Origin: Desmodus rotundus
Taxonomy: Eukaryota; Chordata; Mammalia; Chiroptera; Phyllostomidae
Reading direction: 5' to 3'
DNA: 64,000 bases
Assembly: GCF_022682495.2 (NCBI RefSeq)
Contig: NC_071389.1
Coordinates: 60,906,239-60,970,238, forward strand
The number at the start of each line of letters is the position of its first letter. The stretch's first letter is position 1. Position numbers and translations under genes: made by a program. The notes under the pieces were generated by a model. That model worked only from the letters and a program-made list of their open reading frames with translations. It searched no databases and was not told where the DNA came from. This document shows positions 23,101-35,899 of the stretch, piece after piece.

Positions 23101-23930
23101 ATTAAAAGTAACATGAACCTTTTCAGCTTTCACTAAATGTTGAACCCCCCCAAGCTCAGTTCTAGGCCCAGCTCTCTTCTCATCCTTTCCAAGGTTTCAG
23201 CTACCATCTAAATGCTTCTGTCACCCAATTGCATACCTCTAGCCTCCTCATCTGCTTTGAGCACCAGAGTCATGTCCCACATTAAATCTCTACTTGACTA
23301 TGGATGGTACCCCAAATTCAGCATGTCCAACTAACCGGGGGTGTCATCTAAGTGAATTAATGGTTTATGAGATTCCATGTCCCTCATGCTCAATGTGTGG
23401 CGCACTGCTTAAGTCATGCTGATTTTCTTGGTTAAATCTCTCTTAAATCCACACACTTCTCTCCTTTTCCATAGTCACTGCTGTAGTGTTGGTCACCATG
23501 ATTTGCTGCCTGGGTGACTCCAATAGACCTCTCACCAGCACTCCTCCTTCCCTTCTGGCTCCTCTCCAATGCTCTTTTCAATGTGAATCTGATCAGGTCT
23601 CCCCCTTTGCATAAGGCCATTCAGCAAGGCCCCATAGTTTGTACACAGAAACCCAGAGTCCTCAGAGTGGCCTCCAAGAGCTGCATGGCTCCCTTAGTAG
23701 TGCATCTTCCTGCCAAAGGGCCTGGAATAATCTTCTTCTGACTTTTTCATCTGGTTAACTTTTGGCTGCTTTCTAGACCTTGCCTCAAAGGAAACTTCCA
23801 CAGAAAAGCCCACTCCAGCCCCTTAAACTGTCCGTAGCACTTACCACGATGTGCAACTGTACATTTGGTTGTGTTTCCTGACCAGTGTCCCCTCCCATAG
23901 GACAGAAGGTCCACACGCACAAGCACCATG
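23100..23930 (+). repeat. L2 LINE fragments
   Basis: CCCCAAATTCAGCATGTCCA, then CTTCTGGCTCCTCTCCAATG, GATCAGGTCTCCCCCTTTGC and CTTGCCTCAAAGGAAACTTC follow the L2 3' consensus order with gaps. Confidence 0.65.
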
Positions 23931-25108
23931 TGTTCTCAGCTGGAGAGCTACCAGGAGCTTTGTACCGAAGGATCTTTTAAGCCAAGTTAAGCTATTTGGA
24001 ATTTATCTTAAAAGCAGTGGGAAGTCTTTGGAGGATTTTTAAGCGTGAGAACAGTGTGATTGGATTTTCACTTTGGAAGAATCATCTTGGATGAGGTGCA
24101 GAGAAACCCAGACAAATACTCCCGAAACAGAAATGAGAGAGTCACAGTAGCTGCAGCTCCCTGCTAGTCTTTCTCTAGTCCACTTCGGTCCCTCCTCTCT
24201 AAATCCAGTCCAGCAGGTTACCCACCGACCTTTGCAGACAAATGCTTGATCATGTCTAGTCACTTGAATGTTGATTGAGTTCCTAATTACGTGCTTGACA
24301 CTAGGAATAATAAAGTGAGAAATGGTCCAGGCCCAAATGTGTATCACCAGTCCATGTCTCTTGCTGTGGTGGGAGAAACTGTTCGATAAGCAGAGAGCAT
24401 AACCCTGCGAGGGAAGTGCCACAGTGGGAGTTTGGATGGAGTTCTCGAATGCACGGGAGGTTATAACTAAAACAATTCCCTAGTAGAACAAGAAAATGCC
24501 TCACAGAGGAGGAAGCACTTGAACTAGGATAAACTAGATAGGAATGGTGGATTTTGTCATGTAGAAACAAATGGGAAGGGCATTGTAAGTGGCTGGAACA
24601 GCATGTGTAAAGGCCCAGAGCTGTAAAAGGGTGTGGTAGACTGGGGAGTGGCATTAGCCCTGTGGTCTCATTGCTGCGGAGAAGATGCATGGGAATGGGG
24701 ATGAGGAGGGTAATAGGAGATGGGAAAAGACAGGTACATTGGGGCTGTTTTGTAAAGAGTCTAGGGTTTTTGACTCAGGAGTATCATACTGTGGGCTGCC
24801 AGAAATCACTGGACCACTCTTAGTATCTCTGGATTAAAAAACAGCACATGAAGAAATACTTTGCATTGAAGGTCTAATGGTTTATTAGGAAAGCAGTGAC
24901 TGAGCCAGTGAGACTAATGATCTTCTGAATCCCAGAAACTGAAGAATGACTAAGGTCCTGAGGGAGGCATTGCAACCTGGGCCTCTAGGGAAGAGAGGAC
25001 CAAGGTCCCCGCGGGCTGGCCTGGGCCCGCACTGGGAGCCCGTGTCCGGGGCCTAGCTGCACGCTGGCATGCTCTGCCGTGACAACAGTCTGGGTTTGTG
25101 TTTTGCAG
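23931..25108. other. Non-coding stretch upstream of the SAMD13 exon
   Basis: Parts of 24000-24780 look like an old interspersed repeat that I cannot name. 24990-25080 is locally GC-rich, just before the exon acceptor. No upstream SAMD13 exon could be recognised. Confidence 0.4.
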
Positions 25109-25220
25109 TTCAGTGGAGAATGGGAGACCACCCGATCCTGCAGACTGGGCTGTAATGGACGTCGTCAATTATTTCCGAACAGCGGGATTTGAGGAGCAAG
25201 CTAGTGCTTTTCAGGAACAG
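25109..25220 (+). CDS. SAMD13: SAMD13 internal coding exon (N-terminal half of SAM domain)
   Basis: The exon is 112 bp. It begins after a pyrimidine-rich tract and AG (25107-25108) and ends at a GT donor (25221). The first base completes a codon from an upstream exon; 37 codons follow. The peptide runs [13 protein letters not shown], then [17 protein letters not shown] and ASAFQEQ: the linker and first helices of a SAM domain. I recognise it as SAMD13, a short protein whose role is not established; SAM domains usually mediate protein-protein association. It joins in frame to the exon at 40921, which supplies the rest of the domain. The upstream exons were not found in the window. From memory, the human protein has Met where this exon has Val (GTG, codon 2), the point from which a short isoform starts; that start is unavailable here. 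Confidence 0.93.
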
Positions 25221-25699
25221 GTAATTGAGTCTAGAGAAACACATGATGAACACACTTACTTACCTCCATTCCCCACAGAGGCAGAAGGGAGTGAGGAGGA
25301 AGAGGGCCAGGAGGGCCAGGGAGCAGTGAGGAATCAGTGAGGCTCTCCCGTGTCCTGCATTCCAAGTCTTAATCTTATCAAGCCCCAGGATACCAAGGAG
25401 GGTGGAAAATAAAAGAAGAAAAGTGACAAGCTAATGATTCCTTCCTGCAAGAGGAAAACCCCAAGCCCTGAGACACAGTCACAGCTGCAGAGAGGAGGGT
25501 AAAGCTCATTTGCAGCTGCATATTCTGAGAGACGGAACAGCCCCACCTTCAACATAAGCACACTAGAAAGCAGAAAACAGAAAAGAATGAAAAAGGAGGG
25601 ACTAATCTGATTAGAGACAAGTGGCCCTGTCTTCTACTGGCCGTTGCCCCAGCTGAGCTGAATAGCCCCCTCCGATTTGCTTTCTCAGTGCTTAGCAAA

Positions 25700-25915
25700 G
25701 TCGAGTGTTAAGAACACAGGATTTATTTAAATCCTGGTTCTTCTAACACTGTATAACCCAGGCAAGTTACTACAGCTCTCTGAGTCTTGGTTTCACATCT
25801 ATAACAAGAAGCTATCAATGCCTCACTTGATTGGATGGTATTGTAAGGATTCAAAGATAATGTATGCGCAGTGCCTGGGGTAGGTCCTGGCACAATGTTG
25901 ATGCTCCCCAAATGT
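25700..25915 (+). repeat. MIR SINE
   Basis: CCCAGGCAAGTTACTACAGC, CTCTGAGTCTTGGTTTCA and CAGTGCCTGGGGTAGGTCCT follow the MIR core and tail in order. Confidence 0.8.
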
Positions 25916-26379
25916 TAATTCCCTTCCCTTAGGTCCAGGGTTAGTATTAGAGCAAGGGAAGGAAAAGCAGGGTGTATCTCCCAACTGTCTGGGTGATTCC
26001 TGGCCCCATTTTTCAGGGTGGGTCAGATCTGTAGGGATGGTGCTTGAGGTGCTTTGACCATGAAGAAGCAAATTGGGGAAGCAAGTTGTGGTCCACACCA
26101 GACCAGCTCTGTAGGAAAACACAGAGTTCCTATCTCCCCATCAATAAAGGCTGCCATCTTCCTAGCATTAAATCTAATATTATAATCGAGGACATTGTGA
26201 ACTGAAGAATATGTCGGGCTGCCTCTTCCATATCTGTTAGCCCATTCTTATTCTCTCCAGCTGGGTTTGGATAGTTGAACTTTTCTGATATCATATATGC
26301 CAACCTCCAGATTTCCTTCAACCAATGTTTCTTTCAAAGCTGATCCCTGTATATTTTCTGTTAATTTGCAACATTTGCC

Positions 26380-27690
26380 AAAATAACAGCTGAAATCACT
26401 TCACACCCACCAAAATAACTAAAATTAGAAAGATTGATACACTCAAATATTGGTGAGGATGTGGAGCAACCACACTCCGTTGCGTCGTTGGTGGGAGTGT
26501 AACATCAACATTGATGCATCTACCCCATGATCCAGCAATTTCATTCCCGAGTAGTTACCAAAGGGAAATGAAAACATGTCCACAAAAGATTTATACAAAA
26601 TTGTTCTTAGCAGCTTTATTCATAGGAGTCTAAAACCAGAAGCCTAAGTGTCCATTAAGTAGACAATGAATACACAAACTGTGGCATAGTCACACAATGG
26701 AATACTGCCCAGTGATGAGAAGGAATGAACTACTGATGAACGTAACAGTCTGGGTGAGTCTCAAACATTATGCTGAGTGAGAGAAGCCTTAGACAAAAGA
26801 GTTCACATTAATGGTTCCTGTCTCAGTCCTTTTGTGCTGCTATAACAAAAATACCATAAATGGGGTGGCTTATAAACAAATATTTCTCCCAGTTCTGGAG
26901 GCTAGGAAGTCCAAGATGAAGGCAGCTGCAGATTTCATGTCTGCCAAATGCTCGCTTCCAAGACAGCCATCTTTTTGCTATGTTCTCAAATGGAGGAAGG
27001 GGTGAGAGAGCTCGCTGGGGCCTCTTTTATAAGGACACTAACCCCATTCAGGAGGACTCTGCTCTTGACCTAATTAGCTCTCAAAGGCCTCACCTATTCA
27101 TAGCATTACTAATACCCCTACTATGCCTTGGGGCTAGGTTTTAACATATGAATTTGGAGGGGCACAGACATTCAGATGGTAGCAATTCCATTCAGATAAA
27201 GGTTGAGAACAGGAAAATGTGTCAGTGGAAGGAAAAGTCAGAACAGTGGTTGCCTCTGGATGGATGGGAGAGGAGAATGACTGGGAAGGAGCACGGGAGA
27301 CTTGCCGGTGCTGACAGTGTTCTGCGTCTTGATAGGACTTTGGGTTATAAGTGTGTGCCTTGGTCACTGCCTGTGCACAAGTATATGCAAATGACTCTGA
27401 TTTGTGCAGTATATAACCTATAAATTTTCCCTCAAAAGGAAAAGAATTATGAAAATAATTAAACAATTAATGACATACAAACTGAAGTATTTAGTTTACA
27501 ACTTACTGATGTATAAAACTGAAATGCATCAAAATGTGGACTCACGATCAGATAGAAGGGTGAGTAGATGGATAGACATGGTAAAGTACATAAAGAAAAT
27601 ATTAATCATGGAACCTAACTGGTGAGAATATGGGTGTTCATTATAGTATTCATGCAACTTTTCTTTATGTTTGAAATTTTTCATAATAAA
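26380..27690 (+). repeat. Old L1 3' fragment interrupted by a MaLR LTR
   Basis: 26380-26815 carries GGTGAGGATGTGGAGCAACC, GATCCAGCAATTTCATTC and ACACAATGGAATACTGCCCA. 27186-27690 continues with CAGAACAGTGGTTGCCTCTG. The LTR at about 26820-27180 divides it. Both parts lie in the SAMD13 intron, in the sense orientation. Confidence 0.75.
26820..27180 (-). mobile_element. MaLR-type solo LTR inserted in an old L1
   Basis: TGTGCTGCTATAACAAAAAT, CCCAGTTCTGGAGGCTAGG and the end AACATATGAATTTGGAGGGG match the reversed MaLR LTR. It splits a colinear L1, so it is the younger insertion. Confidence 0.75.
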
Positions 27691-27699
27691 ATTGTGGGG

Positions 27700-28725
27700 A
27701 AAATAGCTCAGGTTGGAAAGTGGAAGGTTCGTCAACTGGAACGTATTTGATTTGGGTTTGTGATGGTAGAAAGTCTATTTGCATCATTGCAGTTGAGCAA
27801 CTGCACCTCTGAATTGAACAGTATTGGGAAAGGTTGACAACAACAAAAAAGGACTTAGCTGAAAGGTCTCTTGGCTGGATTCCCAGCTGCCCAAAGTGTT
27901 TTTCAGAGTGAGCTTCTGCTGAGATTCCTGAGGCATAGGTCCTAGGTCGCTGTTGGGGCTGTTTCTTGGGCCTTCTGGATTCTGCGCAGAATCCAAAAGG
28001 ACCTCAGAAATGGAACTGGCCAGTTCTGAGCTTGGCCCAGGAGCAGGCCCTTTCCCCCACAGATGACATCACTCTGGCACTAGAGACACTTTGAGGCAAA
28101 AGGGAACAAATTCTCCCAAAGCATTTCATTCAGAAGTCCTTCAACGGGTGGGGGGAAAGGAGTATCATCTTGCTACTGTGTTGAACCTGCCAACTCAGGG
28201 GCCCAGAAAAGAATTTCCAGGGGACTGGAGTTTCTCAAGCATGGTCCAGAAACTGGAGTTCCTTCATTCTCATGGGTGGTTGGGCAGGGGAAATAGTCTG
28301 CCTTGAATTATTCTCTAGAAGTGACGCAAATCTTCCTCCTACTGTGAAATTATCATTGTCTTTCCTCTGCCCATTAAAGGAGGATGAGAAGGGAGTTACT
28401 GGACAGGCTCCAGCTGATGAGACAAGTAGCTGCTGTGATTTTTAGGGGGACTGAAGATTGGGATATCTACCACGTTAACCTCCCCCTTCCACCGTCATGG
28501 TTCAGAGGCCTTTAGTGTTTCACCTCCAAGGATCTTCCTGACAATGAACTTCACGCAGTCAGCAGTCACTCACCAAGTTCACCCCCAGCCCAAAACACAT
28601 GACCTTTCCAGGCATATCTTCTAGGCCATAGCAGACTCATCCTTCAGTCTCCTCAGGGAAGGCTTCATCCTGCCTTTAAACGTAAGCAAGCAGGGATGGA
28701 GAGCATCCCCTAAACCACCTTAGAA
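27700..28725. other. Non-coding intronic stretch
   Basis: No exon or clear repeat is recognised. Frames are short and without domain similarity. Confidence 0.4.
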
Positions 28726-28749
28726 AATGGCAAGTCCAGAAAAGGTAGC

Positions 28750-29115
28750 ACAGTTGCCAATGATGTGGGGAGCTCAGTTTCATGCTATCTCTTATGGACT
28801 GTTTGTGTTCCCCCAAAAGGTATATGTTGATACCCTGACTCCCAAGGTGATGGTAGTAAGAAGCGGGGCTTTTGAGAGAGAACTAGATTTAGATGAGGTC
28901 ATGAGCGTGGAACCAGAGATCTCTTTCTCTGCCATGTGAGCATACAGCAAGATGGCAGCTATGTGCAAGCCAGGAAGAGGGTCCTCACTGAGAATCAAAC
29001 CATGTTGCCACTGTGATCTTGAACTTCCAGTCTCCAGAACTGTGAGAAATACATTTCTGCTGTTTAAGTCATCCAGTTGATGGTAGCTTGTCACAGCAGC
29101 CTGAGCTGACTAGGA
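28750..29115 (+). mobile_element. MaLR-type solo LTR
   Basis: CTTATGGACTGTTTGTGTTC, GGTATATGTTGATACCCTGA, TAGATGAGGTCATGAGCGTG, GCCATGTGAGCATACAGCAA and CTCCAGAACTGTGAGAAATA match an ERVL-MaLR LTR in forward orientation. Confidence 0.8.
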
Positions 29116-29828
29116 GGCTGACTCTGGTGCCAGACGTGTCTACCCTCACAGGGGCTACTTTCAGGAAAGTGTCTGTGGTCTCCCAGTACATAACTGGATA
29201 TACTACGTTGCTGTAGCAACCAGACTGGGATGTGGCTTTCTAGCAGCATGCTCCCTTGGAAGCTGTCAGGCCACTGAGTGACATTCATCTGAAGGACAGG
29301 AATGGTGTCCCATGTTCCTGTGGTATGGAGTGGCACCCAGATTATGCTAGTGATCTTGGTGTAACCTCCTTTTCTCTGCGCAGGTGAACTGCCACATGAC
29401 AATTATCTCCATTAAATTTCCCTCTGGGTCAGTGAGCTCCATTAAGTTTTCTTCTGGCAAACCTTTTCTGAGCCTTTTGTGGGAGCCCCAGCTACACGCT
29501 GAAAGGACTATCAAAGGGAAGGCCCCTCTGCAGCCCCCTAACTACACCCCACCAATGATTTAATGTTAACAGTGTGTGTGTGCGTTGGGTTGTGTTACTG
29601 TCCTGGTCAGTCTCCTTTTATGGTCAGTGATGTCTGTCTCCCTCAGGTCGGCTTGTGGTTCATATCATCGAGGGCCGCATGCATACTGTGGTCCAGGATG
29701 TTCCCTGGCCCGTGAGAGCAGGAGCCAGGGGAGCCCTTCCTGCAGAAGGCAGTGATTCCGGCACTGTTGGTGCAGCCTCTCTTTCCCACAGACATCATGG
29801 CGCGGGTGGCAATTTTCCCAAGTGTTTT

Positions 29829-30046
29829 TTTTTTTTTATTGTTATTCAATTACAGTTGTATGCCTTCTCTCCCCATCCCTCCACCCCACCCCAGCCGAAC
29901 CCCTCCCTCCCCCACCTCCACCCTCCCCCTTGGTTTTGTCCATGTGTCCTTTATAGTAGTTTCTGTAATCCCCTCTTCCCACTGTCCCGGCCCCCCCCCC
30001 CCCCCAGCTATTGTTAGATTGTTCTTAACTTCAATGTCTCTGGTTA
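29829..30046 (-). mobile_element. 5'-truncated L1 3' end with target duplication
   Basis: A poly(T) start leads into ATTGTTATTCAATTACAGTT and the C-rich reversed 3'UTR, including a run of 16 or more C around 29991. Perfect 14 bp repeats TTCCCAAGTGTTTT at 29815-29828 and 30047-30060 flank it. It lies antisense in the SAMD13 intron. Confidence 0.88.
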
Positions 30047-30060
30047 TTCCCAAGTGTTTT

Positions 30061-31980
30061 CTAGCAGACAGACTTCTTAGGCTGTGGTGAAGGGTGTGAG
30101 TGAGAGTCAGGACTCCTGGTTTCTTTCCTCTTAAATTGTCACATAGTCACTGGTTTGTCCTGGACAGTTCGCCTTTCTAGGACTCAGATTGCTGTAGTGA
30201 ATGTGGACCTAAGCAAGCACCATATTACTCAAGCTCCTGCTTTAACAGTCAGGTGTTATTTTAGAACTTGCCCTCATGGAATATGCTTTCAATGCACAGC
30301 ATAGGGCACAAAACACTTCAGGTATTGTATATACACAGTTGAACTTTCATGACTAGCTGATAGAAAACTGAAACTTGCCCATGAATACAGGTTGCCTGGT
30401 TTTCAAGAGTCAACGATACTTTAGAAATTTTGCTTTTCTAAGAGCTTTAGTTTTTAAGAAGGAACGTTTTGACTAAGTTCATTCAAAAACATCGCCACCT
30501 TCCTCACACTGAACATTACGGATCAGGTCATTTGTGTCAAACTCAGAAGGCTAAATGAGCACCATTCTTCGGAGTGAAGCCATCCCTACTGACCGTGGCC
30601 AGGTAAGGCATCTGGCAGTGCAATACAGCAGTGTCACCGCTTGAACTGGACCCTCACTGCGAGCCACAGACAGTTCTGCTCACTTTCAGTGAAGTCACTC
30701 TGTTCCTGTCTGTATCTGTCTGACTCACATACTTACAATATATATACTGAATGCATACTCTGAAGAAGACGGAAGGTAGAGGTCTGCCATTAAATCAGGG
30801 TCGTATAATTGACATCGTTCAGATTCCTCAACCTTACACGTGAATGACATCAGTAATTCTGTTTTTAGAACATATGTATCACTGAGATAATTTTTTAGAG
30901 TATCATGACAAAATCATATGCAACTCAAGGTGGTAAATTCATTTTACTCTTTTATCTCCTAATTTTCCCCAAACCCCATGAATAAGAACAGTGTTTTACT
31001 CTCAAGTGCCCAACTGGTTGTTTAAGCCACTCATTTGAAATGCAGAAATTGTATTTCTTTTCAGATGGTTTTTTGCTAAATTTTGATATGTTTCTGAGGC
31101 CACTGACTTAATAAATATAAGTAAAATTTCGTACTGCCACAGAGTGCCAAGTAACACTAACCAGCCTTCTCACCGGAGTAGTCAGGTGGGAGGCCTCGCA
31201 GAGCCACCCCACGCACGTGTTCCAGTCATGGCCAGATGGCTTCAACTGTGGTGATTTGAAATGGATAATTTCTAATAAGGCCCAGGAGAAACCTAGGCTG
31301 TAGGGGGTCTAAAGCTTACACAATTCTAACGGACTGCCTCGAGGAAAAAAGTTACAAAATTAAGAACACAAAATTGCTGAGGCAAAACTTAAGCTCCATT
31401 AGGTTCATGGTAAATCCAGCTCTGAATTAGACTGGCTGAAACCTCACAAATTGGAAATCACTTTTATTATTTTATCAGCATTTCGTAGTACTAAGTACTG
31501 AAAATATTCAAGCTGCTTTGATACTTGATATTTGTTAACAATCAAAGGCTTCTGAAATGCTTAAAATATTTTATCGTGTATAGTGAACAGGGGAAATAGC
31601 AACTTAAACTCGGCTGATATGTCCTTTCAGCCCGTAAAAATTTAAAAAAGAGTTAAAAAGCAAATGGGTAATGCTAGCAATACGAAAATGGCCAAGAGAA
31701 TTGAAAGCAAAACTGATAAAGAAAGAATCTTTTGAATTTTTGATTGAAATAGATTTCTAGAAACCAAAAATCCTAAAAAGCCATTTAAGTCATTCGTTTG
31801 AAATTAGAACAGTTTTAAGACATTATAAGACAGACAGGTGTGCGGTGCTGCTTTGGCTTCTCCGCATTGTTTCCAGGGTTGCTATAGCTTTTACTAGCAT
31901 TCATTAAAATATGACTGTCCTAGTGAAAATGCTCTTTGTTACAAGTACTCTTTTAGTTTGACAAAGCCACCAGAACCCAT
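30061..31980. other. Non-coding intronic stretch
   Basis: About 1.9 kb without recognisable exon, RNA gene or named repeat. AT-rich, with only short frames. Confidence 0.4.
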
Positions 31981-33255
31981 ATGAGAACTGTCTGAAGGAT
32001 GCACAGAGGATTTGGGGCAGAGGGGGGATCAAATACCAAGGCATGGTGACATGAAATGATGTGGTTTATCCTGTGAACTCCCAGTACCTTGGAGTAAGAC
32101 AGGTGGTCCAGGGAACGCCAAGGGATTGGACTGAAAGGTAAATAGGGATTTAGGCGACAGTGTGGTGTGCTTGGCGGAAGAGGACTTTCCCTGACGAGCA
32201 CTAAGAAACAACTGAAGGGTAGTGAGTAGGGAGTGCCATGATGAGATTCGTGTTCTTGAAACATCAGTCCAGTGGCAGTGTGGAGAGCGGCTTGGAGGAC
32301 AGGAGACCAAAGGCAAGGAAGCTTTTATAATGGTTCCATTGGTGATGGAAAGTAAGAGGAAGGTTACAGAGTCCAGGAAAACAGTGAAAATAATTCACTG
32401 GATCGTTAACAATGAAGATTGTAGATTTGTCCCATTCTGGTTCTCTGATATGTAGCCCCAGGACTGAGCTCAGTGCTCTCAGGTGGGACGTGGTGAAAGC
32501 TTGGGTGACGGCCAGGTTTCCAGGTTTGATGGTTGTAAAGTACTGCCATTAACCAGGATGTTTGTGGGAGGTAGTTTTAAAAGGGCCGTAATGAGCGCAG
32601 TTTGGGGCACATTAACTTTGAGGGCCTATAGGTCATGAAAGTGGGTATATCTAGTACACAGCTCAGGGGACAAGTGAGCCCTAGAAACAGGATGTAAGAG
32701 TCCTCAGCACGCACAGGAGGAGTAAGAATGAGAGGGACATTTAGAAGGAGGTCTCAGAAAAAGGCCAAGGACAGCACCTTGGGGAACACCAAGGTTTTCA
32801 TTATTAGGAGGAAAAAGGCAACTAGCAAAAGCAACTGAGAAAGAATACTCAGGGAAGTGGGGGAGAGAACTAGTAATGAGAGGTAGTGTAGAAACTCAGA
32901 AAGGGAAGAATTTCAGGGGAAATGCAATGATGAACAAGATAAAATACTTCAAAAAGGTGAAGCCCAGTGGCATCTCTGCATACCAGGGAGTTTCAGTCGA
33001 GTTGGGAGGAGGAACAGGGATGACCCTTTCCTCCACAGTGAGGAGTGCATGGGAGACAGGCAAGTGGAGGGAGAACCAGTAGCTACAGGGACCTGTAGAC
33101 CCTTTCCTCTTTCCTCGTGAGAGAGGAGACACTTAAACTTACATGCAGGAAAGTAACCAAAAGAATTAGACAACTTACAATCAAATGAAATTGAAGACAG
33201 TTAAATGAAGCAAACTCCCTCAGGATAAGGAAAGGGATGAGATCAAAAGAGTATG
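31981..33255. repeat. Unassigned ancient interspersed repeat region
   Basis: The purine-rich composition and phrases such as GACAGCACCTTGGGGAACAC recur in old mammalian repeats. I cannot name the family. No gene is supported. Confidence 0.3.
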
Positions 33256-33900
33256 GAGCAGGAAGGATATGGAGAACTTGAAACCCTCGTGCACTGTTGG
33301 TGGGAATACAACTGGTGCAACTGCTATAGAGAACAGTGGGCAGTTCTTCAAAAAGGTACGCATGGAATTACCATATGACCCTGCAATTCTGCACAGAAGA
33401 ACGGAAAAGAGGTACTCAAACAGATACACGTACGCAATCTTCATTGCAGCATTAATAACAGTAGCCGAAAGATGGGAACAGCCCGAGTCCATGAGCAGAT
33501 GCATGGATGAAGAAGGTGCGGTATAGACAGACAATGGAGCACTACTCACTTACAAAAAGGGATGAACTGCTGGCACACACTGCAACATGAATGAACCTTG
33601 AAAGCATGCTGAGTAAACTGAGCCAGTCAAATGATGTATGATTCCATTTATATGAAATATCTGCAATAGGCAAATTCATAGAGGCGCAAAATAGATTAGA
33701 GGTTATCAAGGGCTAGGAGGAGGGCGAGTTATTGCTTTAACGGAGTTTCTGTTTGAAGTGAGGGAAGAGCTTAAAAAATTGGTAGTGGTGATGATTATAT
33801 AACATTGTGAATGCAATTAATGCTACTGAATTATACACATAACAATAGTTTAAATGGCATATTTTGTGTTATATTTATTTTACCACAATAAAATGTAATG
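33256..33900 (+). repeat. Old L1 3' end
   Basis: GTGCACTGTTGGTGGGAATA, ACCATATGACCCTGCAATTC, ATGAATGAACCTTGAAAGCA and GTATGATTCCATTTATATGA follow the L1 3' region to ACCACAATAAAATG at its end. Confidence 0.85.
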
Positions 33901-34639
33901 TCAGCCATAATATACATGGTGATTCAATTTGATCAATAAATAAAAAGTTCAACTATTTTATATTTTTTAACAAAAAGAATATGAAGGGATTAATTCTGAG
34001 CAAGACAGGGCCATTTTCCTCTGTCCTTCTAATGCTCTGGGTAAGGATGTGCGTAGATAACAGCAAAGGTTGCCCCTGCGCTTGGGACATTCACGGAGTT
34101 CCTGACAGCCTCTGTTTCCTTCGCTAAACAAGAGATAAACTCCACTGCTTAGAGTGAACAGGGTGAGTGTGACTTAAATAAGGAACTTAAGGAGAGCAAG
34201 TCAAGGTTAAGAATGGCCACCAAGGGAAATGGGAGAAGGAGCTGACCAAGGGTAAACAAGAGAACTGTTCAAGTATTCTGCTGCCCCAGCTGATGTGGGT
34301 ACCTGTGCAAGTATGGTGTTTCATCTTCACGGCTTCTTGACTTTTCCCGGCTGCGCCATGTATAGGAGTCAGAAAAGCTGCATCGCCCCTGCATGCAGTG
34401 TTCGTGGTGTGGGCACGTACAGGGCTCATGGCCTAAGAGGGCCAGCCAGGGGGTAACAGATTTGGCACCAAAGAGGAGCCTAAGGGCACCCATGACCCTA
34501 GAGAAAGTGCAGTTGAAGTGAAAAGTGGGTGTAATGGGAGTGAGAAGTGAGAGAGAGAATAGATTCTGAACTTCCAGTGTTGCAGAGGTGGGACTCTTCT
34601 GGTTGATGATGTAACAGGCTCTAAAAGTGAAGGTGACAT

Positions 34640-35010
34640 TGTAGAAATGGTTGGTGTATTAGAGCAGATGAAAACATGTATAATGACTTAATTACAGTAG
34701 AGGTTTATTTCTTGATTATATGAATGATCCAAGTTTGGTCAACGGGGTGTCTGCTTCACAGTAATTCGAGGACCCAGGATGGAGGCTCTGTCATCTTCAA
34801 CCAGAAGCTTTCAAGGTCATCTGGGTATTGACATCCAGTTCCGTGTGAGGGTAGAGAGCAAGGAGGAGTCCATGTAGGTGGTTTTATTGGTCAGACCTGA
34901 AAGAGGTGCACATCAATCCCTTCATATGTCATTGGCCAGAACGTGGTCACATGGCCACACCCAGTTGCAAGGAAGCCTGTGAAATGTGTAGTTGTGTGGC
35001 CTAGAAAAAA
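34640..35010. repeat. Ancient repeat of an unnamed family (one of three in the window)
   Basis: It shares an order of motifs with 43390-43900 and 47730-48190: a TTTATTTCTTG-like start, a tract on tissue-culture-like reversed text ending in GGCCACACCCAGTTGCAAGG and a TGTAGTTGTGTGGC-like end. Probably an old DNA transposon. Confidence 0.4.
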
Positions 35011-35899
35011 GAGCAACAAGCAGCCCTCACTATAATTGAGCTTTAAAGCCATTTTTAAAAGCATTTGCTGTTGTGATATTTGCTACTTAGTTTTGTTAAG
35101 TCCAGAGAGAAATTTCAAAAGGCTAACTTTAAAAAAATCAGCTGAAGTGAAGAAGCCTTATCTGACCATACATGGGAAGAATTCGTTTCTAATTCTATTC
35201 TTTAAACCTACTCCTTATTTAAATCTAGGCAAACATCTCTGTAGCCCAGTTTCCTCATTTGGTGAACTGAGTTTCATAATTTTTCCTTCATCAGAAATGC
35301 GTACATTTTTGTGTGTATGATAGAGCCCCTTTATCACTCATTCTGTGCTAGCAGCAAATATTAAATACCACAGGCAGATACCCATTAAATTGCTAGCCCT
35401 TACAAATGAGCCAAAATGAATATTGTGCCTGGTTTAAGTGCAAGGCCCTTTTTGCTTTGTACTGTTACTTTAATAAATGAATAAGACTTCTTTTTGAGCT
35501 ACATAAATATTTTATCTGTGTTAACAAGCTGCTCAGTGTTGAATATTTAAACTAGGTGAAATCTCCCCTAGTTTATGTATATTATCCACCCCAAATTTTC
35601 TGCCAATAAGAATGCAAGGCAAGCATAGCATCAGCTGAGGGTCATTGCCTGATAATGTTGAGTCACAATTACTCCACCTCAGTGCGCTGCGGAGGGCAGG
35701 GGTGGGTAGAGGCACTGTTCAGGACACCTGCACCAATGAGGAATCCCTCCCCCAGAAGAGACTGTCCCAGGAACCATGGGATAAGATTCAGAGGGTCTTT
35801 TGGACTTGAATGATTCACCATCTTCCTTCTCAAGACTATATGGAAATTCTTCAGAAAATAAATTCTGTGTCTTGGTGAGGAAAGGTCCTTTAAAGAAAC
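35011..35899. other. Sequence upstream of the nested J-domain gene
   Basis: No CpG island or TATA-type promoter stands out in the ~900 bases before the ATG at 35900. No named repeat is evident. An upstream untranslated exon cannot be excluded. Confidence 0.4.

Noticed and set aside
29640..29814. Exon-like stretch after a CTCAG acceptor-like motif, next to a truncated L1
   Set aside because: Neither strand gives a recognisable protein; no matching donor; not part of the SAMD13 reading frame.
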